A stretch of 33,008 bases of DNA from Sulfurimonas sp. UBA6014 (GTDB taxonomy: Bacteria; Campylobacterota; Campylobacteria; Campylobacterales; Sulfurimonadaceae). This document shows, one piece after another, positions 1 to 8,065 of the stretch; the first letter of the stretch is position 1; each line of letters begins with the position of its first letter. The notes under the pieces were generated by a model that was given only the letters and a program-made list of their open reading frames with translations, was not told the origin of the DNA and made no database searches. The stretch lies in NCBI GenBank assembly GCA_002428085.1, contig DJAA01000003.1, forward strand, positions 107,626-140,633, written 5' to 3'. The translations under genes and the position numbers were made by a program.

Positions 1-638
1 GAGACGGGCATTTTTTTGCCTGCTTTTTTGTACTCATGAAAAAAATGACTTGAGTCTTTATGAATCTGCCAGTGCATCCCCAAAACATGGTCACTGTGGA
101 CTTGCAGTCGGTACATGCCAAGGTTGCTCATAGTTCCATCAAGACTGTGCGTATAAACCTGCCCCATGGTTATAAAAGGAGCCGCATCTTGTTCCCAAGT
201 GGTCAAAACGGGAATGTCGCTAAGTTTTGCCTCGCTTGCTAATTTTACCACTTCTTGACATTCGCCTCTGCCTTTATTCTTTTTAGGAAAAACAGATTTG
301 AGGTTAAAAAGCGTGCCAAACATGGAAAGTTTGTCCATAAAACCACTCGGAGGCTTCATGTGTAAAAGCTCTTCAATGCGAGCGGCTATGGCATCGCCAT
401 CGCCTATAAGAAGCTCCACCGCTTGAGAGTTACAAAAAACATTCATAAGAATCGGCACGTCAAATTTCTTGTTATTTGCTCTGTCTATGGGGTTTGTAAA
501 CAAAATCGCCTGAGAGTTTGGCGACTTTACTTCAATATAGGCAACATGAGCAATCTCAAGATAAATATCAAGTTCTTCTTCTATAACTCTAAGCAAATTG
601 TGCTTTTTTAGAAGCTCGATTGTTTTATTTGTTTGCAT
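1..638 (-). CDS. UbiD-family decarboxylase, N-terminal part (cut by window edge)
   Basis: A reverse-strand frame is open from an ATG at 636-638 to the left edge, 212 codons without a stop, so the C-terminal part lies outside the window. The translation matches UbiD-type prenylated-FMN decarboxylases: an early segment PILMNVFCNSQAVELLIGD, then SNLGMYRLQVHSDHV and GMHWQIHKDSSHFFHEY, the hallmark region that helps form the prFMN site. Many Campylobacterota lack ubiquinone and use a family member as the decarboxylase of futalosine-type menaquinone synthesis, so that role is likely but inferred. Its ATG lies inside the last 14 bases of the upstream gene (625-1491), which suggests co-transcription and translational coupling. 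Another aromatic-acid decarboxylase of the same family cannot be excluded from the fragment. Confidence 0.85.
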   Translation of the reverse strand, partial: MQTNKTIELLKKHNLLRVIEEELDIYLEIAHVAYIEVKSPNSQAILFTNPIDRANNKKFDVPILMNVFCNSQAVELLIGDGDAIAARIEELLHMKPPSGFMDKLSMFGTLFNLKSVFPKKNKGRGECQEVVKLASEAKLSDIPVLTTWEQDAAPFITMGQVYTHSLDGTMSNLGMYRLQVHSDHVLGMHWQIHKDSSHFFHEYKKAGKKMPV

Positions 639-1491
639 AACTATAGCTGTAATCCATTGCGGGAATGAGTCCTTCATACTCTTTAAAAACAGCCGCTATT
701 TCTTCTTTCATAGAGGAAAAATCATAAGGCATCATCTTTTGTGTTAGTGGATAGTTAGTGATAATATTTTCAAAATTCTGCATCAACTCATCCAAATTAT
801 CCCCATAAATAAGGGGAATTTTGTACTTTAAAAGAAGTTTCATATTTAAAACAGGTTTGTCTTTTCGCATAAAAAAAACTGGTTTTTTGCCACATGCCAA
901 ACTCTCAAGACAAGTGTGAATACAACTACAAAGTAAGAACTCACTCGACTTTACAAACGCTTCATACTCCTCTTCATCGACTACTTCACTGAAAGATTTT
1001 TCATACTCTTGTTTCGTATCTAAAAAGAAATAGTTGCCATTTAAAAGGGGTATATCATATTTTTTGGAATTTGCACAAAAATCTAAAAACCATTTGTCAT
1101 AATCATCATCGCCAAAAAAAACAGCTTTTTTCCTGTTGCTCTGGCTCTCTTTAAAATAGCTCTTATCGACTATGTCAAAAGGCAAATCTTTCCCCACACT
1201 GTAAAGTTTGGAACAAAATTCACCCATCTGCACATGCATCTCATGCGTCACATCTTCGTTATCATATACCAGCATATCGAGCCGTTCCATAGTGTGAGGG
1301 AGATTTCCCATCGCATCCACACCCATGGTATTTTTTACACCCATCGTATTTTTTGCTATGATCGCAGCTCTATAATCGCCCGTGCAAAGTGTAGGAGAAA
1401 ACTCCACCAAAGCATTTGCAATAGCAGCTCCACGACGAACATTTTCAAGAGTATCGCGGTGAGAACTTTTCGCATAAATCCATATGTTCAT
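625..1491 (-). CDS. Conserved hypothetical protein, possibly glycosyltransferase-like
   Basis: A 288-residue cytoplasmic-looking protein without signal peptide or membrane segment. I do not recognise the family with confidence. The C-terminal third contains LLCSCIHTCLESLACGKKPVFF followed by a segment about an alternative position (IPLIYGDNLDELMQNF). That order resembles the sugar-nucleotide binding half of GT-B glycosyltransferases (a Ser/His, then a small-residue turn before a strand), but this is fold-level resemblance only. An AAGGA ribosome site precedes the ATG by 6 bases. Near residues 48-59 the hexapeptide KNTMGV is repeated in tandem, encoded by an 18-bp DNA duplication. The 3' end overlaps the UbiD-family gene by 14 bases, so the two are probably one transcript. 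Confidence 0.6.
   Translation of the reverse strand: MNIWIYAKSSHRDTLENVRRGAAIANALVEFSPTLCTGDYRAAIIAKNTMGVKNTMGVDAMGNLPHTMERLDMLVYDNEDVTHEMHVQMGEFCSKLYSVGKDLPFDIVDKSYFKESQSNRKKAVFFGDDDYDKWFLDFCANSKKYDIPLLNGNYFFLDTKQEYEKSFSEVVDEEEYEAFVKSSEFLLCSCIHTCLESLACGKKPVFFMRKDKPVLNMKLLLKYKIPLIYGDNLDELMQNFENIITNYPLTQKMMPYDFSSMKEEIAAVFKEYEGLIPAMDYSYSYANK
1319..1354. repeat. Tandem 18-bp duplication inside a gene
   Basis: Two adjacent 18-bp units (1319-1336 and 1337-1354) differ at one base. On the coding (reverse) strand they give KNTMGV twice. The length is a multiple of three, so the frame is kept. This looks like a recent slippage duplication. Confidence 0.85.
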
Positions 1492-1527
1492 AAAGATTCC
1501 TTCTGAGTATTGTAAAAATAAATTTTT

Positions 1528-1549
1528 CTTTGGCGAACTATAGCCAAAG
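1528..1549. other. Hairpin upstream of the 625-1491 gene
   Basis: CTTTGGC (1528-1534) and GCCAAAG (1543-1549) form a perfect 7-bp stem with an 8-base loop, 37 bases upstream of the ATG at 1491. It could be in the leader of that transcript or an operator-like site. No T-run follows on either strand that would make a convincing terminator. Confidence 0.35.
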
Positions 1550-1680
1550 CAAGGAGTTATTCATACCATTTATTTGTCAGTTTATTTTTATGACTCATAA
1601 TAGCAACCAGCATCACCACCATTTTATTTTCTAAGACTATATTGATTGAAAAGATTGTATTATGAAAATTGTAATTAAAT

Positions 1681-1727
1681 TTCTTGCAAAGCAAAGCAAT
1701 CTAAATATAAGTTATGCAAGAAGTCTA
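1681..1727. repeat. Palindromic dispersed repeat, family 1, short copy
   Basis: TTCTTGCAAAGC at the left end and TTATGCAAGAAGTCTA at the right end are near-complementary. Between them lies AAAGCAATCTAAATATAAG. This matches the right half of the copy at 23392-23492 (AGCAATCTAAAAATAGG, then TTATGAAAGAAGTCTA) but lacks the central CGCAATGAC part. It lies in the leader of modE, upstream of its ribosome site, and is not part of the protein. Confidence 0.6.
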
Positions 1728-1778
1728 TTTATTCATTTCAATTTTTTACATAACTTAATAAAAAAAGAGGCATTTTGC

Positions 1779-2555
1779 ATGAAAATTGATGGACGTTTTT
1801 GGCTTACAAAAGAGAATCAAAGTTTTTTAGGTGCAGGGAGAGTCGAACTTCTACACCAAATCCAAAGGACAGGCTCTATAAATGCAGCGGCAAAAGAGAT
1901 GAAAATGAGTTACAAAGCTGCTTGGGCGAGGATAAATAGCATGAACTCTTTAGCAGACCAACCGCTCATTCAAAAAAAAATCGGAGGCTCAGGCGGTGGC
2001 GGAACAACGCTAACTCCCTATGCACACGAACTGATAAAAACCTATGAGAGACTTCATGAACTTCACCGTCAATTTATAGACCGTTTTGCTGAGGCAGGAA
2101 GTGACCCTCAGAGGCTCGCCCGCATACTCAGCAGAACCTTTCTCACCACCAGTGCAAGAAATCAGATTCCTACAAAAATAAGCGCCATTGTACAAAACGG
2201 ACTCCATACACATATAGAAATGCCACTTTCCAATGAAAACTCTCTTACCTGTTCCATCACTACAAAATCAGCACAAAATATGGGGCTTACCCTTGGAAGT
2301 GAGATTTATGCCATTATCAAATCAAGTGACATCTCTATCGTAAACACCCCTCCCAAAACAAACCAAGAGACAAATCTCATCAAAGGCAAAATCAAACTCA
2401 TTGAACTCTCAGACGACTTTATAGAAGTAACTTTTAGTGTCCATGAAAACACAAATCTCATTGCCTTTTTAGACAAAACAACAGCCACCTCTTTTACTGT
2501 GGGCTCTGAAGCGTATGCTCTTATTAAAACAAATCACATCATTATTGGTTGCTAA
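1779..2555 (+). CDS. modE: ModE-family molybdate/tungstate-responsive transcription regulator
   Basis: A 258-residue protein, close to the usual length of full ModE. Residues about 18-80 form the LysR-like winged helix (GRVELLHQIQRTGSINAAAK, then SYKAAWARIN). This is followed by the Gly-rich KKIGGSGGGGTTLTPYA wing that is characteristic of ModE. Two C-terminal MOP/TOBE oxyanion-binding domains follow, at about 125-192 (NQIPTKISAIVQNG) and 198-258 (KGKIKLIELSDDFIEVTF). The frame is open further upstream to 1662, but the ATG at 1779 is chosen because AGAGG lies 8 bases before it, the ModE family starts here, and the upstream part is a dispersed repeat. With bound Mo or W the dimer should bind CG-TATA type palindromes. 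Two candidates lie downstream, before tonB. The position next to a MolABC/TonB locus supports a role in its control. Confidence 0.92.
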   Translation: MKIDGRFWLTKENQSFLGAGRVELLHQIQRTGSINAAAKEMKMSYKAAWARINSMNSLADQPLIQKKIGGSGGGGTTLTPYAHELIKTYERLHELHRQFIDRFAEAGSDPQRLARILSRTFLTTSARNQIPTKISAIVQNGLHTHIEMPLSNENSLTCSITTKSAQNMGLTLGSEIYAIIKSSDISIVNTPPKTNQETNLIKGKIKLIELSDDFIEVTFSVHENTNLIAFLDKTTATSFTVGSEAYALIKTNHIIIGC

Positions 2556-2585
2556 GCGATAAAAAACTTTATTTTTTAGAACGCT
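2555..2585 (+). terminator. Possible stem-loop terminator after modE
   Basis: Immediately after the modE stop, AGCG (2555-2558) pairs with CGCT (2582-2585), and TAAAAAA (2560-2566) with TTTTTTA (2572-2578) around a 5-base loop. The stem is mostly A-T and there is no long T-run after it, so termination would be weak. Confidence 0.3.
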
Positions 2586-2616
2586 ACAACCAAAATTAAG
2601 AATTAATTGTTTATCA

Positions 2617-2644
2617 TTCGTTGTATCATAAAAAGTATAACGAA
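2617..2644. promoter_or_regulatory. Putative ModE operator 1
   Basis: Half sites TTCGTTGTAT (2617-2626) and GTATAACGAA (2635-2644) are inverted around an 8-base centre. The 28-bp span and the position of the CG and TATA steps fit the E. coli ModE site as I remember it (ATCGNTATATA, six bases, then the inverse), with about 14 of 20 defined positions matching. It lies 62 bp after modE and 371 bp before tonB. The palindromic element at 2702-2949 now separates it from tonB. Confidence 0.55.
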
Positions 2645-2701
2645 AATGTTTTCTTTTGTAGGATTATTTGAGTACTTCTACAAATTTGTAATCCATTGCG
2701 T

Positions 2702-2949
2702 AAGACTTCTTTAACTTAGTTTCAATCTTGCAATGCACTTCATGGATTTGTGTGGCTGAAGTATATATTCCAATGGAGACCATAAAAACAAGAGGAAGAT
2801 TGCTTCGTTCCTCGCAATGACGGGAATATAAGCTTGAAATGGGGCAGCAGAAATAATGTGAAAAACTTCACGTTATTTTGGACTATGAGACCCTTCTTTG
2901 TCCTTAGGAGCGAAGCGTGGCAATCTAAAATGTGGGTTATAAAAAAGTC
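2702..2949. repeat. Palindromic dispersed repeat, family 1, long copy
   Basis: The ends are AAGACTTCTTTAAC on the left and GGGTTATAAAAAAGTC on the right, approximately inverted. Internal arms GATTGCTTCGTTCCTCGCAA (from about 2797) and GGAGCGAAGCGTGGCAATCT (to about 2927) are the same as in the copy at 23392-23492, but their centre is about 85 bases longer. That centre includes a separate hairpin, ATAATGTGAA/TTCACGTTAT (2853-2876). No ORF of note lies in it, so it is a non-coding, MITE-like element. With the operator at 2617-2644 and the promoter at 2963-3010 it fills the 460-bp gap between modE and tonB. Confidence 0.6.
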
Positions 2950-2962
2950 AATAGAATAAATC

Positions 2963-3010
2963 TTGCAAAAGTATTTTTAGATACCGTTATATCAAAATAA
3001 ACATAAAGAT
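2963..3010 (+). promoter_or_regulatory. Putative tonB operon promoter with overlapping ModE operator 2
   Basis: A -35-like TTGCAA (2963-2968) and a -10-like TTATAT (2987-2992) are 18 bp apart, with the tonB ATG at 3016. The 28 bases 2983-3010 (left half ACCGTTATATC, right half AACATAAAGAT) match about 15 of 20 defined positions of the remembered E. coli ModE consensus with the same spacing. A repressor bound here would cover the -10 box. AT-richness inflates such matches, so this is a candidate only. Confidence 0.45.
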
Positions 3011-3015
3011 AAATC

Positions 3016-3795
3016 ATGAACCAACTGAGCGCGATTTCTTTCCTAAGAGAAGAGAAGAAAAATGAAAACATCAAACTAAAAGCATTTTTCGCATCTTTGT
3101 CTTTACATATTTTACTTTTTACTTTAGTTTTATTTTCGCTGCCGCAACAGTTAAAAATACCGCTTCCAGAGACAAAAATGCTCACCATCTCCCTAGCACA
3201 TTTCACCCCCTCTTCAGTTGTTCTTCAAAAAGAAAAAAAGCAGGAGATTTTAAAACCAAAAACACAACCTCAGCCAAAAAAAGCGCACGAACAAGCAAAA
3301 ATTAAAAAAGTACAAACACCTCAGCAGACTCCACTTAAGCGAGTAGAAAAAGTGCTCTCTGCTGAGGCGTTTACGCCTCCTGAGTCTCTTGTGTCTGTTG
3401 AACCAGAGGAAGTTTTTACGCAAAACACAGATGCGAAATTTTCTGATTCTCCTCAAAAAAATCTATCCCAGAAACCAAGTGAACTTCCCTCGCCTTTAGA
3501 GTCAAACAGCCAAATACCCCCTACTACACTCAGTCTTATTCGTGCCATGATTGAAAATGCTCTCATCTATCCTGTCATGGCAAAAAAACTCAAACTTGAA
3601 GGTGTTGTCGTCGTCTCCTTTGTCCTCACACGTGAAGGATGCGTAGAGAATGCCACCATCACAACTAAAAGTGGGAGCAGTTCTTTAGACACAAAAGCTC
3701 TCCATACGGTTCTCTCACTTAGCGGCGAGTATCCGACATTACACAAAAACGTGCAACTGCAAATTCCAATCGCATTTTCACTCAAAAAATCATAA
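3016..3795 (+). CDS. tonB: TonB energy-transducing protein of the metal-uptake locus
   Basis: 259 residues with classic TonB layout. There is a short cytoplasmic N-terminus, then one membrane segment at about 23-42 (FFASLSLHILLFTLVLFSL, with the conserved Ser/His face that meets ExbB-ExbD). A periplasmic linker rich in Pro, Lys and Gln follows (about 65-165). The C-terminal TonB fold runs from about 170 to 259 (IENALIYPVMAKKLKLEG, then VVVSFVLTREGCVENATI). It should transmit proton-motive force from an ExbBD pair, not encoded in this window, to an outer-membrane receptor. The receptor two genes downstream is the obvious partner. The gene is first in a run of closely spaced genes; the binding-protein gene follows after 10 bases. 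Its ribosome site is weak (AAAGATA). Confidence 0.9.
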   Translation: MNQLSAISFLREEKKNENIKLKAFFASLSLHILLFTLVLFSLPQQLKIPLPETKMLTISLAHFTPSSVVLQKEKKQEILKPKTQPQPKKAHEQAKIKKVQTPQQTPLKRVEKVLSAEAFTPPESLVSVEPEEVFTQNTDAKFSDSPQKNLSQKPSELPSPLESNSQIPPTTLSLIRAMIENALIYPVMAKKLKLEGVVVVSFVLTREGCVENATITTKSGSSSLDTKALHTVLSLSGEYPTLHKNVQLQIPIAFSLKKS

Positions 3796-3805
3796 GGAAA
3801 ACACC

Positions 3806-4804
3806 ATGTCCCTCCTCTTTCGTCTAAGCCTTTTACTCCTTCTAAGTATAAATGCACATGCCAAGGTCATTGAAGCCCCGAGTCCTGTGCAAAAAGTTTT
3901 CGGTTCTTCTCCGCCGATGAATTATCTCATTTACGCACTCAATCCAGACAAGATGATGGGGCTGAACTTCAAGGCTAAAAACTCAAACAATTATGCAAGC
4001 CCGCAGTTTTTAGATAAAAAGTTTTTAACCCTTCCAATCATCGGCTCTTTTCATGGCGGCGGTCAGAAAATTAATCTTGAAAATCTTATGAAACACAAAC
4101 CCGACCTCATTTTGTTGTGGGAAGACGACATGCTTGTGGGCACCGTGACAAAAGAGATAGCCAAAACAAATATTCCAAGCATTACACTTGCCTTTAGAAA
4201 AGTAGAAGACATGCCTGAGGCTATACGTTTAGCAGGTAAAGCAATAGATGAAAAGGTGCGAGGAGAAAAACTTGGTGCACATGCGCAAAAAATCATCCAA
4301 GAGATAGAGGTCGCACTCAAGGGGACAAAACCGACTCGTTACTACTATGCCGAGGGAATTGACGGCTTATCTACCGAATGTGACAACTCTTTTCACGTAG
4401 AAGCACTCAACTTTTCAGGCGGCGAGAATGTTCATAAATGCCAACAAAGCGGCGTTTTAGGACTTGAAAAAATAAACTTTGAAACACTCATGACCTACAA
4501 CCCTGATGTTATCGTCGTGCAAAATGCACTCGTTTTCAACGAGATTTTAGAAAATCCTCTTTGGCAGCATCTGCAAGCCGTAAAAAATAAAAGAGTGCAT
4601 CTTGTGCCAAACGACCCCTTCAACTGGATAGACAGACCGCCCTCTTTTATGCGTATTATAGGCATTGAGTGGCTCACAAAACTTTTCCATCCAAAAGAGT
4701 ACACCGTCCATTTGCACACAAGAGTTGCAGAGTTTTATGCGCTCTATTTAGATGTCAAACTCACAGATAAAGAGATTTCAAAACTTTTAGGAGAAAAACA
4801 GTGA
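3806..4804 (+). CDS. Periplasmic metal-oxyanion/chelate-binding protein (TroA-like, MolA/BtuF type)
   Basis: 332 residues starting with a clear signal peptide (MSLLFRLSLLLLLSINAHA, cleavage after residue 19). The mature part has two lobes: one near 30-140, including INLENLMKHKPDLILLWEDD, and one near 180-300, including FETLMTYNPDVIVVQNALVF. A long helix joins them, as in class III binding proteins for BtuCD-type importers (BtuF, FhuD, MolA). The context of ModE and ModD makes molybdate, tungstate or a chelate the best substrate guess. Haemophilus MolA is a known molybdate/tungstate binder of this fold. A heme, cobalamin or iron-siderophore ligand is the main alternative. AAGGAA lies upstream of the ATG. 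The stop overlaps the start of the receptor gene by 4 bases. Confidence 0.82.
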   Translation: MSLLFRLSLLLLLSINAHAKVIEAPSPVQKVFGSSPPMNYLIYALNPDKMMGLNFKAKNSNNYASPQFLDKKFLTLPIIGSFHGGGQKINLENLMKHKPDLILLWEDDMLVGTVTKEIAKTNIPSITLAFRKVEDMPEAIRLAGKAIDEKVRGEKLGAHAQKIIQEIEVALKGTKPTRYYYAEGIDGLSTECDNSFHVEALNFSGGENVHKCQQSGVLGLEKINFETLMTYNPDVIVVQNALVFNEILENPLWQHLQAVKNKRVHLVPNDPFNWIDRPPSFMRIIGIEWLTKLFHPKEYTVHLHTRVAEFYALYLDVKLTDKEISKLLGEKQ

Positions 4805-7041
4805 AAACAAAAACTTTGATTTTATCGCTCGTTGCTGCAACTGCAGTTTTGGCAAGTCCCATCAGTATAGAAAAAATTGTGGTGAACAGTTCGCAAGAAG
4901 ACGAGGTGCTTTTTGTCACAGATGAAAACTTGTCCGAAGCCAAAAACAAACAGACTTTTACCACAAAAAGCATCGCTACGCTGAGCACTCACGCCAACAT
5001 GAACCCTTATACAGTGATTCAGTTTTCGCCATCCGTAAACTTTACGCCCGTAGATGCGGCGGGTTCAAACGAACCCTCTTATCATGACCCTATTCGCATA
5101 CGAGGCAAAAGCCAAAGCGGTCCCGGTGGTGTTTTTATGATAAACGGGTTGCCCATTTCAAGCAATCCGGGTGGTGGAAAAGAGATGGTGGATATGGAAA
5201 ATATTGCCTCTATCGATTTACTCAAAGGGTATTTGCCTGTGGATAAAAATCTAGGATTTTCCTCTCTTATCGGCAAGGTGGATATGAATATTTTAGCACC
5301 TGCAAAAACGATGAAAACAACACTCTCGCAGTCCTTTGGCAAAGATAATTTTCAAAGAACTTTTGTACGCTTTGACAGTGGTAAAATGGGTGATATCGCT
5401 ATTTTCGCATCAGCCTCAAATCTCTCAAATGAAAAAACAAAAGGCGAAGGCGAACTCAAACGTTACAACATGATGGCAGGCATTTCCTACGAGCCGAGTG
5501 AGGCTTTTAAAGTCGCTGTTTATGCTATCAAAAATCACGATGAGCACCATAACTATTACAATTTAAGTTATGCAGAATCTCAAGATTTAGAGACTTTTTT
5601 TAGCAAAGATTTTGCCACTACACAGCCCACGGCAAACAACGACGTAAACTCCTACGACTGGAATAAACAAAAATTTGACACGACAAATGTTTTTGCCGAC
5701 CTAACCATAAAGCCAAGCGCGCAAGATACCATCACCATAAAACCCTATTACAAGCAAGATGAAGGGGGTTATTGGTTTGCCAAAACAGATGCTAACGCCT
5801 CTAAAAACCGTGTCATGGACTGGGAGATGGATCATGACCTTTATGGAGCAGTTGCCGCGTATACACATACCTTTTCACAAGAACTAAAAAGCAAAATCGG
5901 TTATTGGTACCACAAACAGTTGCCTCCCGGACCGCCGAGTGATCAGAGCAAATACAAGGTCGTAAACGGCAATTTAGTTTTTGACGGGTATGCGATACTC
6001 TCAAAAAATGACTATCACACCATTGCAGCCCCTTTTGTGGAACTCAGCGGTGCAATGGACGCGTGGACTTACTCCGCAGGGTTACAATACCAAACGTTTG
6101 AACTCGGTTCCATCAAAAGCTACATGGGAACAACTGCGGCAACAAGCACCGACTATGACACGGCACTCGCTAGCAGCACGTATGACTCTTGGGCAAGCGT
6201 GGATGCAAAAACATTTCATACCTTTCTCCCCTCTCTTTATGTGGGCTATGCGCTCAGTGAGAGCACCGCTATTTATACCGATTACTCACGCACCTACGGG
6301 TTTGACGTCAACCTTTTCCCTACATATGTCTCAAACAGAGCAATATTTGTAGGCAAAAACGTAACTCTCCAACAGCTTTGGGACAAACTCGAACTTGAGA
6401 CTTCGGACAATATCGACTTAGGGCTAAAAACAGAAATAGGAGGCGTCACGCTCAACCCAAGTCTGTATGTTTCATTCGTCAAAAACAAACAAGCAAACGT
6501 GTATGACGCTGAGTATGGCGTAAGCTACCCCGCCAATGTTGGTGATGCTTTTGGATACGGTGCCGAGTTCGCGGTCAATGGAGCTTTGAGTGAAAACGTA
6601 GAATTTCTACTTGGACTCTCGTACAACAAATACGCATTTACGCAAGATTTCAAATCAAATGCCACAACTTCCACCTCCATCAAAGGCAACCAACTCCCCG
6701 ATGCGCCCGAGGTCATGGCAAAAGGCGCACTTTCGTATTACTATGAAAAATGGGCATTTACTCCAAGTGCAAGGTACACGTCCAGCCGTTACGGCGATGT
6801 TACAAATACCCAAAAAATGGATGCTTTTACCATTGTTGACTTTGACATTTCCTACAAAGCACACCCTTTTATGGGCTCAAAAAGTACACTCTTTCGTGCA
6901 ACGGCGACAAACTTGACGGATGAGCGATATATCTCGACCATCAACTCTCCCGATAATGTCCTAGCAGCAGACAGCACTTCAAGCACCTACCAAACAGGCG
7001 CTCCGATGAGCCTGTTTTTTAGCGCAAATTTACAGTATTAA
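4801..7041 (+). CDS. TonB-dependent outer-membrane receptor
   Basis: 746 residues. It starts at a GTG that overlaps the preceding stop (GTGA), so translation is coupled. A signal peptide covers residues 1-18 (ends ATAVLA). A possible TonB box, DEVLFVT, lies near 34-40. The plug domain runs roughly 50-165 and includes IRIRGKSQSGPGGVFMINGL and DMENIASIDLLKGYLPVD. The rest is a 22-strand barrel rich in aromatic residues, ending with TNLTDERYI and a final aromatic strand (SLFFSANLQY), as outer-membrane proteins require. It should import a ligand too large or scarce for porins, using the TonB encoded upstream. No known molybdate receptor signature can be read from sequence; the substrate is inferred from ModE/ModD and could be a metallophore complex. 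Confidence 0.88.
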   Translation: MKTKTLILSLVAATAVLASPISIEKIVVNSSQEDEVLFVTDENLSEAKNKQTFTTKSIATLSTHANMNPYTVIQFSPSVNFTPVDAAGSNEPSYHDPIRIRGKSQSGPGGVFMINGLPISSNPGGGKEMVDMENIASIDLLKGYLPVDKNLGFSSLIGKVDMNILAPAKTMKTTLSQSFGKDNFQRTFVRFDSGKMGDIAIFASASNLSNEKTKGEGELKRYNMMAGISYEPSEAFKVAVYAIKNHDEHHNYYNLSYAESQDLETFFSKDFATTQPTANNDVNSYDWNKQKFDTTNVFADLTIKPSAQDTITIKPYYKQDEGGYWFAKTDANASKNRVMDWEMDHDLYGAVAAYTHTFSQELKSKIGYWYHKQLPPGPPSDQSKYKVVNGNLVFDGYAILSKNDYHTIAAPFVELSGAMDAWTYSAGLQYQTFELGSIKSYMGTTAATSTDYDTALASSTYDSWASVDAKTFHTFLPSLYVGYALSESTAIYTDYSRTYGFDVNLFPTYVSNRAIFVGKNVTLQQLWDKLELETSDNIDLGLKTEIGGVTLNPSLYVSFVKNKQANVYDAEYGVSYPANVGDAFGYGAEFAVNGALSENVEFLLGLSYNKYAFTQDFKSNATTSTSIKGNQLPDAPEVMAKGALSYYYEKWAFTPSARYTSSRYGDVTNTQKMDAFTIVDFDISYKAHPFMGSKSTLFRATATNLTDERYISTINSPDNVLAADSTSSTYQTGAPMSLFFSANLQY

Positions 7042-7045
7042 GATT

Positions 7046-8065
7046 ATGAGCAAACAAACGAAATATCTTTTGCAGGGTTTGGCTTTTCTTTTAGCAGTGG
7101 CAATTCTGTCCCTGCTTTGGGGGCAGTATCCTATTAGTTTTGCCACATTTAGCGACTATTTACAATTTAAAATTTTTAGCTCAGGCGCCATCAACGCGCA
7201 AACTTTTTCTCTCATAGACAACATTATTTTAGAGATTCGTCTGCCTCGCGTGCTTTTAGCCATTTTAATAGGTTCTGCCCTTGCCACTAGCGGAGCGGTA
7301 TTTCAAGCGATGTTTGTAAACCCTCTCGTCTCTCCTGGTATTTTAGGCGTTTTAGCAGGTGCTTCTTTTGGCGCGGCATGTGGAATGCTTCTGAGTGAAA
7401 ACTGGCTTGTTGTGCAAATCATGGCATTTGTGTTTGGTTTTGTGGCGGTAGCCTTTGCCCTATTTATAGGTTCTATGGTAACAAACTCTCGCTCCAGCGT
7501 TCTGTTGGTTTTGGGTGGAGTCATCAGCGGCTCACTTTTCACCTCTTTGCTCTCTATCGTCAAGTATGTCGCAGACCCCTATTCTACTCTGCCCGCCATT
7601 GTTTACTGGCTTATGGGTTCCCTCTCCATGGCACAATTAAACGAGGTTTTTTTCGTTGGCACTCCCATACTTATGAGCATTATTGCAATGATATTTATGA
7701 GTAAATATTTTGATTTGCTGAGTTTGGGTGATGAAGAGGCAAAGGCTCTTGGTGTCAATGTCACGCTTATTCGTATCGTAGCCATTCTACTAGCGACACT
7801 GGCGAGTTCCTTGTCAGTCGTCATGGCGGGAATCATAGGCTGGGTCGGGCTCATTATTCCCCATATTGTCCGCATGGTTGTGGGTCCCTCACACCGTCTT
7901 CTCATCCCGCTCTCAGCCATAGTCGGAGCCGCTTTTTTACTACTTGCAGATGCAATCTCCAGACTTGCTCTGAGCGTTGAGATACCTATTGGCATTTTGA
8001 CCTCACTCATCGGGATTCCCATCTTCATTATCGTCCTTAAAAATGCGAGGGCAGCATGGAACTAA
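7046..8065 (+). CDS. FecCD/BtuC-type ABC permease (MolB-like)
   Basis: 339 residues, about ten hydrophobic segments, typical of the FecCD family that pairs with BtuCD-like ATPases. The family block PRVLLAILIGSALATSGAVF, followed by NPLVSPGILGVLAGA, is at about 67-105. The cytoplasmic coupling region LGDEEAKALGVNV is near 228. The late loop AGIIGWVGLIIPHIVRMVVG is near 262. One permease gene implies a homodimer. It begins 4 bases after the receptor stop and overlaps the ATPase gene by 10 bases. Family members carry B12, heme, iron-siderophores or, for MolB, molybdate and tungstate. The locus context points to the last group. Confidence 0.9.
   Translation: MSKQTKYLLQGLAFLLAVAILSLLWGQYPISFATFSDYLQFKIFSSGAINAQTFSLIDNIILEIRLPRVLLAILIGSALATSGAVFQAMFVNPLVSPGILGVLAGASFGAACGMLLSENWLVVQIMAFVFGFVAVAFALFIGSMVTNSRSSVLLVLGGVISGSLFTSLLSIVKYVADPYSTLPAIVYWLMGSLSMAQLNEVFFVGTPILMSIIAMIFMSKYFDLLSLGDEEAKALGVNVTLIRIVAILLATLASSLSVVMAGIIGWVGLIIPHIVRMVVGPSHRLLIPLSAIVGAAFLLLADAISRLALSVEIPIGILTSLIGIPIFIIVLKNARAAWN

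Noticed and set aside
60..611. Two short forward-strand frames at the left edge
   Set aside because: The whole stretch is coding for the UbiD-family protein on the reverse strand, with clear family blocks; the forward frames are shadows.
1662..1778. N-terminal extension of ModE from an upstream in-frame ATG
   Set aside because: The extra 39 codons run through a dispersed palindromic repeat, the true ModE start has a good ribosome site at 1766-1770, and the family begins at 1779.
2650..2690. Hairpin TTTGTAG/CTACAAA as a molybdenum-cofactor riboswitch
   Set aside because: The stem is short with a 16-base loop and lacks the complex fold of the Moco RNA; ModE sites explain regulation better.
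5981..6352. A 123-codon forward frame inside the receptor gene
   Set aside because: It lies in another frame of a well-supported TonB-dependent receptor and shows no recognisable domain.
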